The position numbers were made by a program, and so were the translations under genes. A stretch of 64,000 bases of DNA from JAIOSF01 sp047159865 (GTDB taxonomy: Bacteria > Campylobacterota > Campylobacteria > Campylobacterales > Arcobacteraceae): positions 2,046,001 through 2,110,000 of the forward strand of contig NZ_AP038804.1 of assembly GCF_047159865.1 (NCBI RefSeq), in the 5' to 3' direction. Positions within the stretch are counted from its first letter, which is position 1, and each line of letters begins with the position of its first letter. Below are positions 17,641-26,417 of the stretch, in pieces. The notes under the pieces are model-generated. The model did no database searches. It was not told where the DNA came from and saw only the letters and a program-made list of their open reading frames with translations.

Positions 17641-20169
17641 ATGAAATCTGAAAAATCACAATTTGAAATAGAAGTACCAGAGTTTTTAAACATCGGTGTT
17701 TCTTGTACATCAAAACATGTTGGTACACCTAAAGAAAATAGTACTGCTATGATAATAGAAGATGATAAGTTAGGTACAGATGAGATCACATATAAAGAGT
17801 TATCAAGTAGCTCTGATAAAGTATGTAACTTTTTAACATCTATTGGTCTTGAACCAAGAGATAGAGTATTAGTATGTCTTAAAAATTCATTGGCATACCC
17901 AATCTCATTTTTTGGTGCTATTAAAGCTGGTATTATTGCTGTTCCTACTTCTACACTTTTAAGTGGTTCAGAAGTAAAGTATCTTGCTGAAGATTCTCAA
18001 GCAAGTGCTATTGTATTGTCAGCTTCTATGTATGAAAATTTACTTCCATATTTAGAAAATATTGATAACCTAAAAACTATTATTGTTGCAGGGATTGATA
18101 GTGTTGAAGGTTTACAAAAAACTAAAGGTATCAATGTATATTCTTTAAATACAATTTTAAAAGATGGTGATGATACTGTAAATCATTATAATTCAAAAGC
18201 TGGAGAGCCTGCATATTTAGTATATACATCAGGAACTACAGGATATCCAAAAGGTGTTTTACACTCACATAGATCACTTGTAGGTAGAACACCAGCAACT
18301 GAATATTGGTTTGACTTTAAAGAAAATGACAGAATCATGCACTCTGGTAAATTTAACTGGACTTATGTGTTAGGTTCTGCTTTAATGGATCCATTATTTA
18401 ACGGTCATACTGTTATTGCTTATGAAGGTGGTAATGATGCTGGTACATGGATTGAATTAATCAAAAAACATAAATGTACTATTTTTATTGGGGTTCCAAC
18501 TATTTATAGACAAATCGTACAAAAAACTGATTTTACAATTGAAGATTGTCCATCTTTACGATATTGTATGTCAGCGGGTGAGCATTTATCAGATGAGATG
18601 ATTGGTTTATGGCAAGATAGATTTAAACAAGACATTTTTGAAGCAATTGGTATGAGTGAATGTTCTTACTATATCTCTCACTCTAAAAACAACCCAATTC
18701 GACCTGGAAGTGCAGGGTTTGTTCAACCTGGACACACAGTAAAATTACTTGATCCAGATACTTTAGAAGAAGTTGAAAATGGTGAAGAGGGTATGATCTC
18801 TATTGGTGAAGATGATCCAGGTTTATTTTTAGAATATTGGCAACTCGAAGAAGAAACTGCAAAAGCTAAACATGATGGATATTTCTTTACAGGTGATTAT
18901 GCTAAAAGAGATGAAGATGGATATATCTGGTTTATAGGTAGAAAAGATGATATCATCAATACTTTTGGATTTAGAGTATCTCCACATGAAATTGAAAGAG
19001 TTGTAAAAACTCATGATTTAGTTGCAGATTGTGTTGCTTTTGGACTGGAAATCGGTAAAGATAAAGTTCTTGTTGCAATTGCTGTAATTGGTCACGATGA
19101 ATTAACTCAAGAGCAAGAGGAAGAAGTATTAAAGTTTTCTCAAGATAATTTAGCGAAATATAAAGCTCCAAAAATGATTTTTGGTATGAAAGATTATCCA
19201 AGAACTAAAAATGGTAAAGTATTAAGAAAACAACTTGTTAAACAACTTCATGATCAATATCACGCAGTTGAAACAGGTGAAGAGATTGTAGAATATAAAG
19301 CTAGAAGATCAATGTTATTTGTACCTGCTTACAATAAACACAATGTAGAAAAAGCAAAAACTGTTTTAGCTGATTCTGTGATTTTCGATTTGGAAGCTAT
19401 TTTAGAAGATCAAAGAGAAGTGGCAAGAGCTACTATCAAAGAGGTTTATAAAGATCAAGGTGCTAAATTTGGTGAATCTGAAAGAGTTCTAAGAGTAAAT
19501 AACTTAGGAAGTGAAGATTTAGCAAAAGATTTAGAGCTTGCAAAAGAGATTGAGATTGATGCGTTATTATTCTCTAAAATTGATTGTAAAGAAGATGTAC
19601 TTGAAGCTGTTAAATTAATAGATGAAGTAAGTCCTGATATTACTTTGATGATTATGATTGAAACACCATTGTCAGTTTTAAATATTCAAGAGATATGTTC
19701 AGCATCTTCTAGAGTTGAAGTTGTTGTTGCTGGTTCGAATAAATTAGCTAATAGACTTCAAATTGATATCAAAAAAGGTTCAAAAGCGATGTTTAATTAC
19801 CTATCACAAATTGCACTTGCTGCTAAAGCATACGGTAGAACAGTGATTGATGGACCACATTTTGATGTGATGGATGAGTTTGCTTGTGAAGATTCAACAA
19901 AAGATGCATTTAATTTAGGATTTGATGGTAAGTCTCTGATTCACCCAATCCAAATTGAATATATCAATGATATCTTTACTCCAAAACAATCTGAAGTTGA
20001 AAATTATGAAGCGATGATTGAAGCTTATGAAGCTGCTAAAAAAGAGGGTAAAGAAGTAATCATGCATAACAGTATGTTAGTTGATGGTTCAAAAATTAAA
20101 ATGGCTAAGAAAATGATTGCTTTATATGAAACATATAAATCATTAGGTCAAAACCTATTTAATAAGTAA
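17641..20169 (+). CDS. Acyl-CoA synthetase fused to a CitE-like domain, 842 aa
   Basis: Two enzymes in one chain. Residues about 1-550 form an AMP-dependent acyl-CoA ligase with the P-loop TSGTTGYPKG (196-205), the adenylate-binding region EAIGMSECSYY, the hinge FTGDYAKRDEDGYIWFIGR and the C-terminal catalytic Lys in RTKNGKVLRKQL. From about 555 (RRSMLFVPAYNKHN) to the end is a CitE-like TIM barrel. In it DLEDSV-type sequence has become DLEAILEDQRE and the usual EDL motif reads VVAGSNKLANRL, so lyase activity may be altered or lost. The start is placed at 17641, where AAGGAG sits 5 nt upstream. It would activate the acid whose CoA ester feeds the neighbouring hydratase and lyases. Confidence 0.85.
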   Translation: MKSEKSQFEIEVPEFLNIGVSCTSKHVGTPKENSTAMIIEDDKLGTDEITYKELSSSSDKVCNFLTSIGLEPRDRVLVCLKNSLAYPISFFGAIKAGIIAVPTSTLLSGSEVKYLAEDSQASAIVLSASMYENLLPYLENIDNLKTIIVAGIDSVEGLQKTKGINVYSLNTILKDGDDTVNHYNSKAGEPAYLVYTSGTTGYPKGVLHSHRSLVGRTPATEYWFDFKENDRIMHSGKFNWTYVLGSALMDPLFNGHTVIAYEGGNDAGTWIELIKKHKCTIFIGVPTIYRQIVQKTDFTIEDCPSLRYCMSAGEHLSDEMIGLWQDRFKQDIFEAIGMSECSYYISHSKNNPIRPGSAGFVQPGHTVKLLDPDTLEEVENGEEGMISIGEDDPGLFLEYWQLEEETAKAKHDGYFFTGDYAKRDEDGYIWFIGRKDDIINTFGFRVSPHEIERVVKTHDLVADCVAFGLEIGKDKVLVAIAVIGHDELTQEQEEEVLKFSQDNLAKYKAPKMIFGMKDYPRTKNGKVLRKQLVKQLHDQYHAVETGEEIVEYKARRSMLFVPAYNKHNVEKAKTVLADSVIFDLEAILEDQREVARATIKEVYKDQGAKFGESERVLRVNNLGSEDLAKDLELAKEIEIDALLFSKIDCKEDVLEAVKLIDEVSPDITLMIMIETPLSVLNIQEICSASSRVEVVVAGSNKLANRLQIDIKKGSKAMFNYLSQIALAAKAYGRTVIDGPHFDVMDEFACEDSTKDAFNLGFDGKSLIHPIQIEYINDIFTPKQSEVENYEAMIEAYEAAKKEGKEVIMHNSMLVDGSKIKMAKKMIALYETYKSLGQNLFNK

Positions 20170-20178
20170 GGAGTAGTG

Positions 20179-21231
20179 ATGTCAAAAATTAATACAGGTA
20201 ATTTTTTCGAAGATTTTACAATCGGACAAAAAATTGCCCATCCACTTCCAAGAACAATCAGTGATGGTGATGTATCTTTATACATAGCTTTCACTGGAAG
20301 CAGATTTGCTTTACATTCTAGTGATGTTTTAGCACAAGAGTTTGGATATGATAAAAAGCCTCTTGATGATTTATTGATGTTCCACCTTACTTTTGGTAAG
20401 TCGGTACAAGATATTTCTTTAAATGCGATTGCTAACTTAGGGTATGCGGAAGTAAGTTTCCCTAATCCTGTTTTTGTTGGAGATACTGTAAACTTAGTTA
20501 CTGAAGTTATTGGATTAAAAGAGAACTCAAATGGTAAAAGTGGAGTTGTTTATGTTCGTTCTATTGGATATAACCAAGATGGTTTAGAGATTCTAAGCTT
20601 AATAAGATGGGTTATGATTCATAAAAGAAATAAAGGTGAGATGTCAGGTATAAATGATGTTCCATCATTTGCAAAAACAACACCAATTGCAAGTGAAATA
20701 TCAATTCCCGTTGCAAAAAATGTAGATACTACTAGTACTGGTGGAGAGTATTTCTGGGAAGATTACGAAGTAGGTGAGAGATTAAATCACATCGAAGGTA
20801 TCACTATCGATAACAGTGATCATACACTTGCAACAAAATTATACCAAAACAATGCAAAAGTGCATTTCAATGACCACATGATGAAGTCTACACCTATGGG
20901 TGAAAGATTGATGTATGGTGGACATGTAATTTCTATTGCTAGAAGTATTTCATTTAATGGATTACAAAATGCACAATGGATTTATGCTATTAACTCTGGA
21001 GCTCATTCTAACCCTACTTATGCAGGTGATACTATCTATGCATATAGTGAAGTAGTTGAGAAAATAGAAGTTGAAAATAGAGATGATATTGCATTATTAA
21101 GATTAAGAACAATTGGTCTTAAAAATATCACGCCAACAGAAGTTAGTTCACCAAAAGGTGAAGATGGAAAATACCTACCAAATGTAGTTTTAGATTTAGA
21201 TTACACAGTAGTTATACCAAAGAAAAAATAA
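20179..21231 (+). CDS. MaoC-like double-hotdog dehydratase, probable mesaconyl-CoA (2-methylfumaryl-CoA) hydratase, 350 aa
   Basis: Two hotdog (MaoC) halves: residues about 5-160 (GNFFEDFTIGQKIAHPLPRT) and about 185-350 (GEYFWEDYEVGERLNHIEG). Length, duplication and the start sequence resemble mesaconyl-CoA hydratase (Mch) of the ethylmalonyl-CoA and 3-hydroxypropionate cycles, which interconverts mesaconyl-CoA and beta-methylmalyl-CoA. It sits between the ligase and a malyl-CoA-lyase-like gene, which fits that role. The start ATG at 20179 has AAGGAG 5 nt upstream. Exact acyl-CoA specificity (C1 or C4 mesaconyl, itaconyl) is inferred. Confidence 0.78.
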   Translation: MSKINTGNFFEDFTIGQKIAHPLPRTISDGDVSLYIAFTGSRFALHSSDVLAQEFGYDKKPLDDLLMFHLTFGKSVQDISLNAIANLGYAEVSFPNPVFVGDTVNLVTEVIGLKENSNGKSGVVYVRSIGYNQDGLEILSLIRWVMIHKRNKGEMSGINDVPSFAKTTPIASEISIPVAKNVDTTSTGGEYFWEDYEVGERLNHIEGITIDNSDHTLATKLYQNNAKVHFNDHMMKSTPMGERLMYGGHVISIARSISFNGLQNAQWIYAINSGAHSNPTYAGDTIYAYSEVVEKIEVENRDDIALLRLRTIGLKNITPTEVSSPKGEDGKYLPNVVLDLDYTVVIPKKK

Positions 21232-21258
21232 AAAATTAAATAAACAAAAGGAAATATT

Positions 21259-22242
21259 ATGACACACCCAAACGAAGCACTATTTGAATCAGGAAAAAGT
21301 TTACCAATAATCCCAACTTGTGAGCACTTTGCAGGAAGCGAAAAGCTAATCCTAAAAGGTTTCGAGATGCAAAAAAAATTAGGACCAGTTTTTGATATCA
21401 CTTGTGATTGTGAAGATGGAGCTGAAACAGGTAAAGAGGTTGAACACGCTGAGATGATTGTTAGAGTTGTTAATTCTGATGCTAACCCTTATGCAATGGC
21501 AGGTACAAGAATCCATGATTTCTCACACCCAGATTGGAGACAAGATGTTGATATTTTAGTACCAGGTGCTGGTGAAAAACTTGCATATATCACTTTACCA
21601 AAATCAACTTCTTATGAAGAAGCTAAAACACAAATTGAATATATACAAAAAGTGGCTAAAGAATCTGGTATTTCAAGAGAGATTCCTATTCATATTTTAA
21701 TAGAAACTCATGGAGCATTACAAGATGTTGAAAAAACAGCTACGCTACCATGGTTACAAGTTTTAGATTTCGGATTAATGGACTTTGTTTCAGGTTACCA
21801 AGGTGCAATTCCAGCTTCAAATATGAGAAGTCCAGGACAATTTGATCATAGATTAATTGGTGCTGCTAAAGCTAAAGTTGCTCAAGCTGCTATCCAAAAT
21901 TGTGTGATCCCTTGTCATAATGTTACACTTGATCTTAAAAACCCATACCAAACATATAAAGATGCTGAGAGAGCTAGAAATGAGTTTGGATTCTTAAGAA
22001 TGTGGTCAATTTACCCAACACAAGTACAAGCAATTGTTGATGCAATGAAACCAGACTTTACAGAGCTAGAAGCCGCACAAAATATTCTTTTAGCTGCTCA
22101 AGATGCTGAGTGGGGACCAATCCAATATGATGGTGAGTTACACGATAGAGCTACATACAGATATTTCTGGGAACTTGTTCAAAGAGCACATTTATCAGGT
22201 GGAAAATTACAAGAAGAAGTTAAAACTAGATTTTTTTCATAA
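21259..22242 (+). CDS. CitE-superfamily CoA-ester lyase, beta-methylmalyl/malyl-CoA lyase-like, 327 aa
   Basis: A HpcH/HpaI aldolase/citrate lyase family protein with the acidic motif FDITCDCEDGAETGKE, Arg in GTRIHDFSHPDWR, Glu in HILIETHGAL and the FGxxDF motif as LDFGLMDFVSGYQG. Residues 185-290 contain a long insertion with NMRSPGQFDHRLIG and ARNEFGFLRMWSIYPTQVQ, typical of malyl-CoA-lyase-like proteins. Likely reaction: beta-methylmalyl-CoA to glyoxylate + propionyl-CoA, or malyl-CoA to glyoxylate + acetyl-CoA. Last gene of the operon, 27 nt after the hydratase with an AAAGGA ribosome binding site. Confidence 0.78.
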   Translation: MTHPNEALFESGKSLPIIPTCEHFAGSEKLILKGFEMQKKLGPVFDITCDCEDGAETGKEVEHAEMIVRVVNSDANPYAMAGTRIHDFSHPDWRQDVDILVPGAGEKLAYITLPKSTSYEEAKTQIEYIQKVAKESGISREIPIHILIETHGALQDVEKTATLPWLQVLDFGLMDFVSGYQGAIPASNMRSPGQFDHRLIGAAKAKVAQAAIQNCVIPCHNVTLDLKNPYQTYKDAERARNEFGFLRMWSIYPTQVQAIVDAMKPDFTELEAAQNILLAAQDAEWGPIQYDGELHDRATYRYFWELVQRAHLSGGKLQEEVKTRFFS

Positions 22243-22281
22243 TTTCTAACATTTAATTCAACATTTTTAAACTAAAATTCA

Positions 22282-22305
22282 GATAAGAAGAGTATTCTTC
22301 TTATC
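22282..22305 (+). terminator. Stem-loop after the lyase operon
   Basis: GATAAGAAGA (22282-22291) and TCTTCTTATC (22296-22305) form a perfect 10-bp stem with a GTAT loop, 40 nt after the last lyase stop codon. The 3' side is A-rich, not U-rich, so it may act as a 3'-end protecting hairpin and not as a strong intrinsic terminator. Confidence 0.5.
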
Positions 22306-22328
22306 ACATAAAAAACAAAGGAGAAAAA

Positions 22329-22394
22329 ATGAATAGTAAAAAACTACTCGTCAAGGTCGCCAACCATAGTGAGAAGAGTTTATACCCCAGGTAG
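22329..22394 (+). CDS. Short leader ORF (21 codons) with strong ribosome binding site
   Basis: ATG at 22329 is preceded by AAAGGAG five nucleotides upstream, one of the best ribosome binding sites in the region. The frame reads MNSKKLLVKVANHSEKSLYPR and then stops (TAG 22392-22394). It is too short to be an enzyme and I recognise no family. Its last ten codons lie inside the 5' arm of a long-range stem (22369-22450). Ribosomes translating it would melt that stem, as in attenuation-type leaders. The downstream gene starts at 22515. Confidence 0.4.
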   Translation: MNSKKLLVKVANHSEKSLYPR

Positions 22395-22450
22395 ATTTTA
22401 AAGACAATATAAATTTAACTACCTATAAACTTCTAAAAACAAATTCTCAC
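22369..22450 (+). promoter_or_regulatory. Long-range RNA stem in the leader of the DUF5718-like gene
   Basis: Three consecutive paired segments: GTGAGAA (22369-22375) with TTCTCAC (22444-22450); GAGTTTATA (22376-22384) with TATAAACTTC (22424-22433, one bulge); and GGTAG (22390-22394) with CTACC (22419-22423). Together they give about 20 base pairs closing a 24-nt A/U-rich loop. It is unlike the riboswitch classes I know by eye. The leader ORF ends exactly in the inner arm (its TAG is part of GGTAG), which suggests translation-dependent control. It could also be a small RNA. Confidence 0.4.
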
Positions 22451-22514
22451 TCAAAAAAATAATCAACAAAAAAATAAACTTATTGTCAAATATTAAAATT
22501 TGAAGGTAAACAAA

Positions 22515-23357
22515 ATGAATAAAAAATATATAAACGCAGATGATTTAAAAGATTATTTAGGTTTCGGAGTTGCTGGTAACTTTGCAAACCACTTAGGTGA
22601 AGCTGGTGAAGCAGATGAATTCGCAGTGATCAAAACAGAAGAAAAAGATGCACCAAAAGGATTATTTCCTTTTTACATTCCAAATAATGAAACATTTCTA
22701 GGAACATATCCAATTTGTACAGATGAGATAACTCACAATGATATAGAACACTTACAAGTTGAAGCAGAAGTTGCTTTAGTATGTGATTTTGAATTTAAAG
22801 ATGGAAAATTATTGGATATTATTCCAAAATACTTTGGTGCTTTTAATGACTGTTCAAACAGAATTCAAAATGGAGATAAGTTAAGTACTAAAAAGAACTG
22901 GGGAGCAGGTTCTAAAGGTATAGCGAGTGACCTTATAGAGATAGACAATTTTGAAGAAGACGGAATATTGAGTAAATTTCATATCGCTTCATTTATTAGA
23001 AGAGATGGCATTTTAAGAGACTATGGAACTACAAGTGCAGTTAAGTCATATTCGTACTTTTTTGGTCAATTAAAAGATTGGATGATAGAGAAGTTTAACT
23101 CTCAGCAAGATATGGGACCATTAGAAGAGATAAATCCTTTTATTAAAGATTTGGATAAGCACAAAGGTTTATTAATAGCAGCAGGTGCTACAGCATATAG
23201 TGATTTTGGAAAAACAAACTTTTTAGAAAAAGGAGATGAAATTTTTGTATATGTATATGATGCTCACTTTCACTCTTTTGAAGATATCATGCAAGATATG
23301 TCAGGTATGGATATTCTTTTATCACAATGCTCTAAACTACATCAAGTAGTTGTTTAA
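22515..23357 (+). CDS. DUF5718-like protein (fumarylacetoacetate-hydrolase-fold related), 280 aa
   Basis: Looks like the DUF5718 family of Campylobacterota and other Proteobacteria, which resembles the fumarylacetoacetate hydrolase fold. Characteristic stretches are LGFGVAGNFANHLGEAGEA, KGLFPFYIPNNETFLGTYP, EAEVALVCDFEF, KKNWGAGSKGIASD and GLLIAAGATAYSDFGKTNF. No biochemical function is established that I know of. An FAH-type hydrolase could act on acylpyruvates or related ketoacids and so relate to the upstream C5-acid operon, but this is only positional inference. The start is ATG 22515, with GAAGG 8 nt upstream; a TTG at 22500 is in frame but lacks a site. Confidence 0.65.
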   Translation: MNKKYINADDLKDYLGFGVAGNFANHLGEAGEADEFAVIKTEEKDAPKGLFPFYIPNNETFLGTYPICTDEITHNDIEHLQVEAEVALVCDFEFKDGKLLDIIPKYFGAFNDCSNRIQNGDKLSTKKNWGAGSKGIASDLIEIDNFEEDGILSKFHIASFIRRDGILRDYGTTSAVKSYSYFFGQLKDWMIEKFNSQQDMGPLEEINPFIKDLDKHKGLLIAAGATAYSDFGKTNFLEKGDEIFVYVYDAHFHSFEDIMQDMSGMDILLSQCSKLHQVVV

Positions 23358-23387
23358 AATATAAAAGGTTCTTTAAAAAGATACCTT

Positions 23388-23951
23388 TTATATATCCACC
23401 ATCGCTTTAAAAAAAGCTCCGCTTCTTCCTATGTTATCAACATGAACATGTGATCTTTCATCAAGTCTACCATCTTCGATATACTGTTTTTTTACTTCTA
23501 ATATAACAGGAGTAGTAACACCAGGTAAATCTACTGTTTGGTAAAACTCACAAAAAAGTGCTGTTTGAGTTGAGCTAATCATTGGGGGAAAATCTTCGAG
23601 TGGTCTTTGTACATCTATAGAGTATTCTTCTATCTCACTCTTTTCTTTTTCTAACATAGTAGAGCATAGTTTTACATCTTCTGTGTTGTCTTTGTTTACA
23701 AAACAAATAGTTGCTTTTTTGTGTTTTAAAATGTTGTGTAAAGAATCTTTTGGTACATCTTTTTCTTTTTGTCCTATTGAAACCACGACAACAGGAGGAT
23801 TTGAAGAAAGTGGTACAAAATATGAGAAAGGTGCAGCATTTACTACACCATTGTCTTCAGTTACTATCCATGCAATAGGACGAGGAACTACTGTATCTGA
23901 CATGATTTTATATCTATTTAAATCATTTATATCTTTATAATCTATAATCAT
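23388..23951 (-). CDS. Flavin reductase-like FMN-binding protein, 187 aa
   Basis: A split-barrel flavoprotein of the flavin reductase-like/FlaRed family. The motif VVPRPIAWIVTEDNGVVNAAPFSYF near residues 20-45 is the FMN-binding signature, followed by NPPVVVVSIG and a C-terminal HVHVDNIGRSG. Such proteins bind FMN and serve as flavin reductases or oxidoreductases; the partner is unknown. Convergent with the DUF5718-like gene with only 30 nt between stops. Confidence 0.85.
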   Translation of the reverse strand: MIIDYKDINDLNRYKIMSDTVVPRPIAWIVTEDNGVVNAAPFSYFVPLSSNPPVVVVSIGQKEKDVPKDSLHNILKHKKATICFVNKDNTEDVKLCSTMLEKEKSEIEEYSIDVQRPLEDFPPMISSTQTALFCEFYQTVDLPGVTTPVILEVKKQYIEDGRLDERSHVHVDNIGRSGAFFKAMVDI

Positions 23952-24026
23952 TTATAACCCTTGTTTTTTATGCATTAATGATATAGAAATATCTTTAAAT
24001 AAGGACTTAAAATAAGTATAGAAATA

Positions 24027-24581
24027 TCACTTTTCAATAATATAATTTTCTAAAACTTTGTGATTTATCTCACCTACAAATTTTTGTATTAAAAGACCAT
24101 CTTTTGTGTATAAAAATGATTCAGGAATCATCTTCACATCATCTAACGCTTTTGCAAGTTTATAGTTTTCTTCCCCTACAGTAATTGGAAAGTTCACTTT
24201 ATACTTTTTTAAAAATTTATTCAAATCTTCAGAACTTGTTTTTTTGTCAAATAACACACCTATAATGATAAAATCTTCTTTATATTTCTCTTGTAGTTTT
24301 ACAAAAGATGGCATCTCTTTTATACATGGTTTACACCAAGGTGCCCAAAAATTTAATAATACTTTTTTCCCATTTAATTGCTTTGAAAAAAGGACATCAT
24401 TTGAAAGTTCAAATGATATCTCTTCACCTTTTGTAGTTGTAAGGGTATATGTATCTAGTTTTTTAATCTCTTTTTTATACTTTACATCTACACTTTGTAC
24501 CTCTTGAGCTTTTTGTGATTTTGAATCGCAAGAAACAAAAAAAAGTGCAATAAAAATAGTGTATATCAATTTGATTTTCAT
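24027..24581 (-). CDS. TlpA-like thioredoxin-fold lipoprotein, 184 aa
   Basis: A periplasmic thiol-disulfide protein. The signal peptide MKIKLIYTIFIALFFVSC ends in a lipobox with Cys18, so it is probably a lipoprotein. The thioredoxin domain has the redox motif APWCKPCIKEM (C83, C86) and the cis-Pro region MIPESFLYTKDG. TlpA/ResA-type proteins keep target cysteines reduced, for example apocytochrome c haem sites. It is the last gene of a three-gene operon with DsbA- and DsbB-like proteins, 8 nt from the DsbA-like gene. Confidence 0.88.
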   Translation of the reverse strand: MKIKLIYTIFIALFFVSCDSKSQKAQEVQSVDVKYKKEIKKLDTYTLTTTKGEEISFELSNDVLFSKQLNGKKVLLNFWAPWCKPCIKEMPSFVKLQEKYKEDFIIIGVLFDKKTSSEDLNKFLKKYKVNFPITVGEENYKLAKALDDVKMIPESFLYTKDGLLIQKFVGEINHKVLENYIIEK

Positions 24582-24589
24582 TTTAGTTC

Positions 24590-25237
24590 CTATTTATAAA
24601 TTTCAGACTCTACTAAATCATAAAGTGCTTTTTTAGTATAATCTTTTAGTATTTTTCCATTTACATAAAAAGTGGGTGTTCCTGTTACACCTAACTGTAT
24701 AGCATCTTGTCTATCTAATTGTAACATAGTATCAACATTTATAGTTTCAAAATCAGCTCTTAACTTTGCCATATCTAAACCAGCTTGCGGTAAAAATGTC
24801 CATAATAACTCAGGCATTGGGTTGTGGTGTTGTGCCCATTGAGGTTGATACTTAAATATGATTTCAAGTGTTTCATTATATTTGTTTTGAAGCCTAGCCG
24901 CTTCTAGTAGTTTTACTGCAAATTTTGAATTGTTATGATTTGCTAAGTATCTATACACAAGTTTAGTTTCGACTTTGTAGTCGTTGAATACTTCTTTTAT
25001 AACAGGATGAAATGCACTACACGATTCACATTCTGGATCTAAAAATTCTGTAATAGTTACTTTGTTTTTATTTTCTCCAAAGGATGGGGAATGTTCCCTT
25101 ACAAATGGAGCTCCCTCATTGTTTATAGCTAGTTGTTCCGTTTTTGTATCGATACTTTTTTGATAAAAATTTGCTACTATTATAAAAGCAAGAAGTAACA
25201 ATCCACTTGCAAACAATACTATTTTTTTATTTTTCAT
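24590..25237 (-). CDS. DsbA-family thiol-disulfide oxidoreductase, 215 aa
   Basis: An N-terminal membrane anchor (about 5-24, KIVLFASGLLLLAFIIVANF) is followed by a thioredoxin-fold domain with the active site DPECESCSAF (C70, C73) and the cis-Pro loop VTGTPTFYVNGK. It resembles the BdbD/DsbA group that introduces disulfides into exported proteins. The partner membrane oxidase is the DsbB-like protein encoded directly upstream (stop and start adjacent, 24590-25237 then 25238). Confidence 0.9.
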   Translation of the reverse strand: MKNKKIVLFASGLLLLAFIIVANFYQKSIDTKTEQLAINNEGAPFVREHSPSFGENKNKVTITEFLDPECESCSAFHPVIKEVFNDYKVETKLVYRYLANHNNSKFAVKLLEAARLQNKYNETLEIIFKYQPQWAQHHNPMPELLWTFLPQAGLDMAKLRADFETINVDTMLQLDRQDAIQLGVTGTPTFYVNGKILKDYTKKALYDLVESEIYK

Positions 25238-25657
25238 TTATTTTCCTTTTTGTGAAACTAATAAGATAAAGATCATAAAATATGCGATAAAAGATAAGAA
25301 TGGAATAGTAATAAAACCAAACCAATTTATATATTCCGTAGAACAAGGAACACCGCTTACACAAGGTACAATAGACTCAGGAATAATATCAAACATCAAG
25401 AGATTGTGATATATTGAGAAGAGTAATCCTACAGTAACTAGCGTTATTGCATATTTGAAAACTTTATCATCAGGATAGAGTAAATTAACTAAAAAAATAA
25501 GTACTAGTGGATACATAAATATACGCTGATACCAACACATTGAACATGGGATAAAGTTCATTATTTCACTAAAAAATAAACTTCCCAATGTTGCTATACT
25601 AGCTATTAGAAAACATAAAAATATGACACCTGTACTTATTGTTTTTTTCAATTCCAT
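25238..25657 (-). CDS. DsbB/BdbC-like disulfide bond formation membrane protein, 139 aa
   Basis: Four membrane helices. Two cysteine pairs face the periplasm: PCSMCWYQRI (C38, C41) between helices 1 and 2, and VPCVSGVPC (C99, C105) between helices 3 and 4. This is the BdbC/DsbB arrangement for re-oxidising a DsbA partner by passing electrons to quinone. First gene of the three-gene disulfide operon; its stop abuts the DsbA-like start. Confidence 0.9.
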   Translation of the reverse strand: MELKKTISTGVIFLCFLIASIATLGSLFFSEIMNFIPCSMCWYQRIFMYPLVLIFLVNLLYPDDKVFKYAITLVTVGLLFSIYHNLLMFDIIPESIVPCVSGVPCSTEYINWFGFITIPFLSFIAYFMIFILLVSQKGK

Positions 25658-25770
25658 TCGACACCTTCGTTACATAACACTTATTTTTAATTTGTTATTC
25701 TAGACTAATAAATGAAGAAAGTGATTAATAGAGTAATATAGTTTTATAATAAAATCTTATTTTTATATTA

Positions 25771-26328
25771 CTACCATTTATCTTTTGGTGGAACATACTC
25801 TTTGATAGCTTTTAAAAGTTCTTCTTGTTTATCTGTTTGTATTAACATATCTAAGTACTCTTGTTTTAAAAACTTAGCATCACACATACCTTCAATCATC
25901 TCAAACAGTTTATCATAAAACCCATTTACATTTAAAAAAGCACAAGGTTTGTTGTGAAATCCAAGTTGAGCCCAAGTCCAAACTTCAAATATCTCTTCTA
26001 AAGTTCCAGCACCACCTGGAAGTACAACAAAAGCATCTGCCATGTCTGCCATCATAGCTTTTCTTTCGTGCATATTTGATACAATATGAAGTTCTGTTAT
26101 ACCCTTATGAGCCAACTCTTTTTCTTGAAGTTTTTCAGGAATTACACCATAAACTTTTTCACCATTTTCCATTACGGAGTCAGCAATAACTCCCATAAGT
26201 CCAACATTTCCACCACCATAAACTACTTCTATATTGTTTTCTACAAAAAACTTTCCTAACTCTTTTGTAGCATTTGTATATTCTATATTGTTTCCACTAC
26301 TTGAACCACAAAAAACTGCTATTTTCAT
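25771..26328 (-). CDS. LOG-family protein (TIGR00730), nucleotide 5'-monophosphate phosphoribohydrolase-like
   Basis: The signature PGGAGTLEEIFEVWTWAQLG (about residues 94-113) and the N-terminal FCGSSSG with GGGNVGLMGVIAD are diagnostic of the lysine-decarboxylase-like/LOG family. Members hydrolyse cytokinin-type or simple nucleoside 5'-monophosphates. Length 185 aa is usual. It appears monocistronic; a stem-loop for the next gene is just upstream. Confidence 0.9.
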   Translation of the reverse strand: MKIAVFCGSSSGNNIEYTNATKELGKFFVENNIEVVYGGGNVGLMGVIADSVMENGEKVYGVIPEKLQEKELAHKGITELHIVSNMHERKAMMADMADAFVVLPGGAGTLEEIFEVWTWAQLGFHNKPCAFLNVNGFYDKLFEMIEGMCDAKFLKQEYLDMLIQTDKQEELLKAIKEYVPPKDKW

Positions 26329-26372
26329 TATTATATTCCTTTTGTATATTGATATTTGTTGTTAAATAAAAA

Positions 26373-26396
26373 AAGGTAGAATAAATATTCTACCTT
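26373..26396 (-). terminator. Intrinsic terminator of the small basic protein gene
   Basis: AAGGTAGAATA (26373-26383) and TATTCTACCTT (26386-26396) form a perfect 11-bp stem. Read on the - strand it is followed by seven T residues, a good intrinsic terminator, 22 nt after the stop of the 33-aa gene. Confidence 0.8.
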
Positions 26397-26417
26397 GACT
26401 AAAAAGCTACTAAAAAA

